Assembly (NCBI GenBank): GCA_963542545.1
Contig: CAUTWO010000012.1
Span: 1-14,950 of the forward strand
From: CALISC01 sp963542545
Lineage (GTDB): Bacteria > Bacillota_I > Bacilli_A > Acholeplasmatales > Acholeplasmataceae
DNA: 14,950 bases
Direction: 5' to 3'
Shown here: positions 14,694 through 14,950 of the stretch, in pieces
Numbering within the stretch: position 1 is the first letter of the stretch
Layout: each line of letters begins with the position of its first letter
The notes under the pieces: model-generated
Databases searched by the model: none
What the model was told of the DNA's origin: nothing
What the model saw: the letters and a program-made list of their open reading frames with translations, nothing else
Translations under genes and position numbers: made by a program

Positions 14694-14709
14694 AGGCAAA
14701 ACAGGCAAA
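14694..14709. repeat. Direct repeat AGGCAAA within the operon promoter spacer
   Basis: AGGCAAA occurs at 14694-14700 and again at 14703-14709, start to start nine bases, directly upstream of the -10 box of the minus-strand operon. These are the most GC-rich bases in the intergenic region. The spot fits a regulator site but could be chance. Confidence 0.4.
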
Positions 14710-14756
14710 GCACTTAAAATCAATTATTTTAGATGTTAAACGCTTTTTAAAATAAA

Positions 14757-14792
14757 CTAAAAACCTTGTTTTTAGACTAAATTAGTTAAAAA
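14757..14792. repeat. Two overlapping inverted repeats between the divergent promoters
   Basis: The first is CTAAAAAC (14757-14764), loop CTT, GTTTTTAG (14768-14775), a perfect 8-bp pairing. The second uses the right arm of the first: TTTTTAGACTAA (14769-14780) pairs with TTAGTTAAAAA (14782-14792) with one bulged G. The two structures exclude each other. Both lie upstream of the tuf promoter and of the operon promoter, so they would act as DNA (a protein site) and not as an RNA leader. Confidence 0.45.
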
Positions 14793-14805
14793 TGTAGCAC
14801 TTTCT

Positions 14806-14834
14806 TTGAATTTTATTTTTAGAATTGATAAAAT
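14806..14834 (+). promoter_or_regulatory. Promoter of tuf
   Basis: -35 TTGAAT (14806-14811), a 17-base spacer, and -10 TAAAAT (14829-14834) preceded by an extended -10 TG at 14826-14827. Transcription would start near 14841, giving a leader of about 22 bases with GGAGG at 14850-14854, eight bases before the ATG. The spacing is ideal, as expected for a heavily expressed gene. Confidence 0.75.
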
Positions 14835-14862
14835 ATTTATTGAATTATTGGAGGAAAATAAA

Positions 14863-14950
14863 ATGGCAAAACAAAAATTCGATCGTTCAAAACCGCACGT
14901 TAACATTGGTACAATCGGCCACGTTGACCACGGTAAAACTACGCTAACCG
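14863..14950 (+). CDS. tuf: Elongation factor Tu (start only, cut by window edge)
   Basis: EF-Tu carries aminoacyl-tRNA to the ribosome as a GTP complex in the cytoplasm. Only the first 29 codons are in the window. They read the characteristic N-terminus MAKQKFDRSKPHVNIG, followed by the P-loop GHVDHGKT (19-26) and TLT. The ATG has a strong GGAGG site eight bases upstream and its own promoter, and is transcribed away from the six-gene operon. The peptide is typical of Bacillota and Mollicutes EF-Tu. It ends at the window border, so nothing can be said about the rest. Confidence 0.97.
   Translation, partial: MAKQKFDRSKPHVNIGTIGHVDHGKTTLT

Noticed and set aside
1..14950. CRISPR arrays, insertion sequences, tRNA or rRNA genes
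   Set aside because: I saw no spaced identical repeats, transposase motifs, terminal repeats with target duplications, or cloverleaf sequences anywhere in the window.

Overview
The window is AT-rich DNA with tightly packed genes. It looks like a low-GC Bacillota or Mollicutes-type genome that reads UGA in the standard way. All 16 tryptophan codons I checked in the genes are TGG, and the eight complete genes end in TAA (6) or TAG (2), so the mycoplasma UGA=Trp code is not in use. The right edge carries the start of tuf (EF-Tu). Acholeplasma-, Izemoplasma- or RF39-like lineages would fit, but the sequence does not fix the taxon.

Layout: 1-383 is an AT-rich non-coding stretch ending in a probable promoter. 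384-2439 is a two-gene plus-strand operon. Its first gene is dihydrofolate reductase with an extra C-terminal ASCH (PUA-like) domain. The second, overlapping by 8 bases, is a TRAM-domain 23S rRNA m5U methyltransferase (RlmD/RlmCD type) that has kept only two of the four usual Fe-S cysteines. A bidirectional hairpin terminator at about 2438-2474 separates this operon from a converging operon.

2487-14667 holds six genes on the minus strand, all within 15 bases of each other or overlapping, read from one promoter near 14690. In order of transcription they are: a membrane-anchored protein (270 aa); a large beta-helix lipoprotein (1062 aa); a polytopic membrane domain fused to an ABC ATPase (719 aa); a 12-TM ABC-2 permease (572 aa); a second membrane-anchored protein (242 aa); and a second large beta-helix lipoprotein (1180 aa). 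The two lipoproteins are collinear, diverged paralogues. The operon therefore reads as [anchor + lipoprotein] - [ABC exporter] - [anchor + lipoprotein]. I do not recognise this cassette as a named system. The closest analogy I can offer is NosDFY (extracytoplasmic parallel beta-helix protein plus ABC-2 ATPase and permease), and that rests on architecture only.

14668-14862 is the divergent control region between this operon and tuf. It contains a promoter for each direction, two overlapping inverted repeats and a short direct repeat. From 14863 to the edge is the start of tuf.
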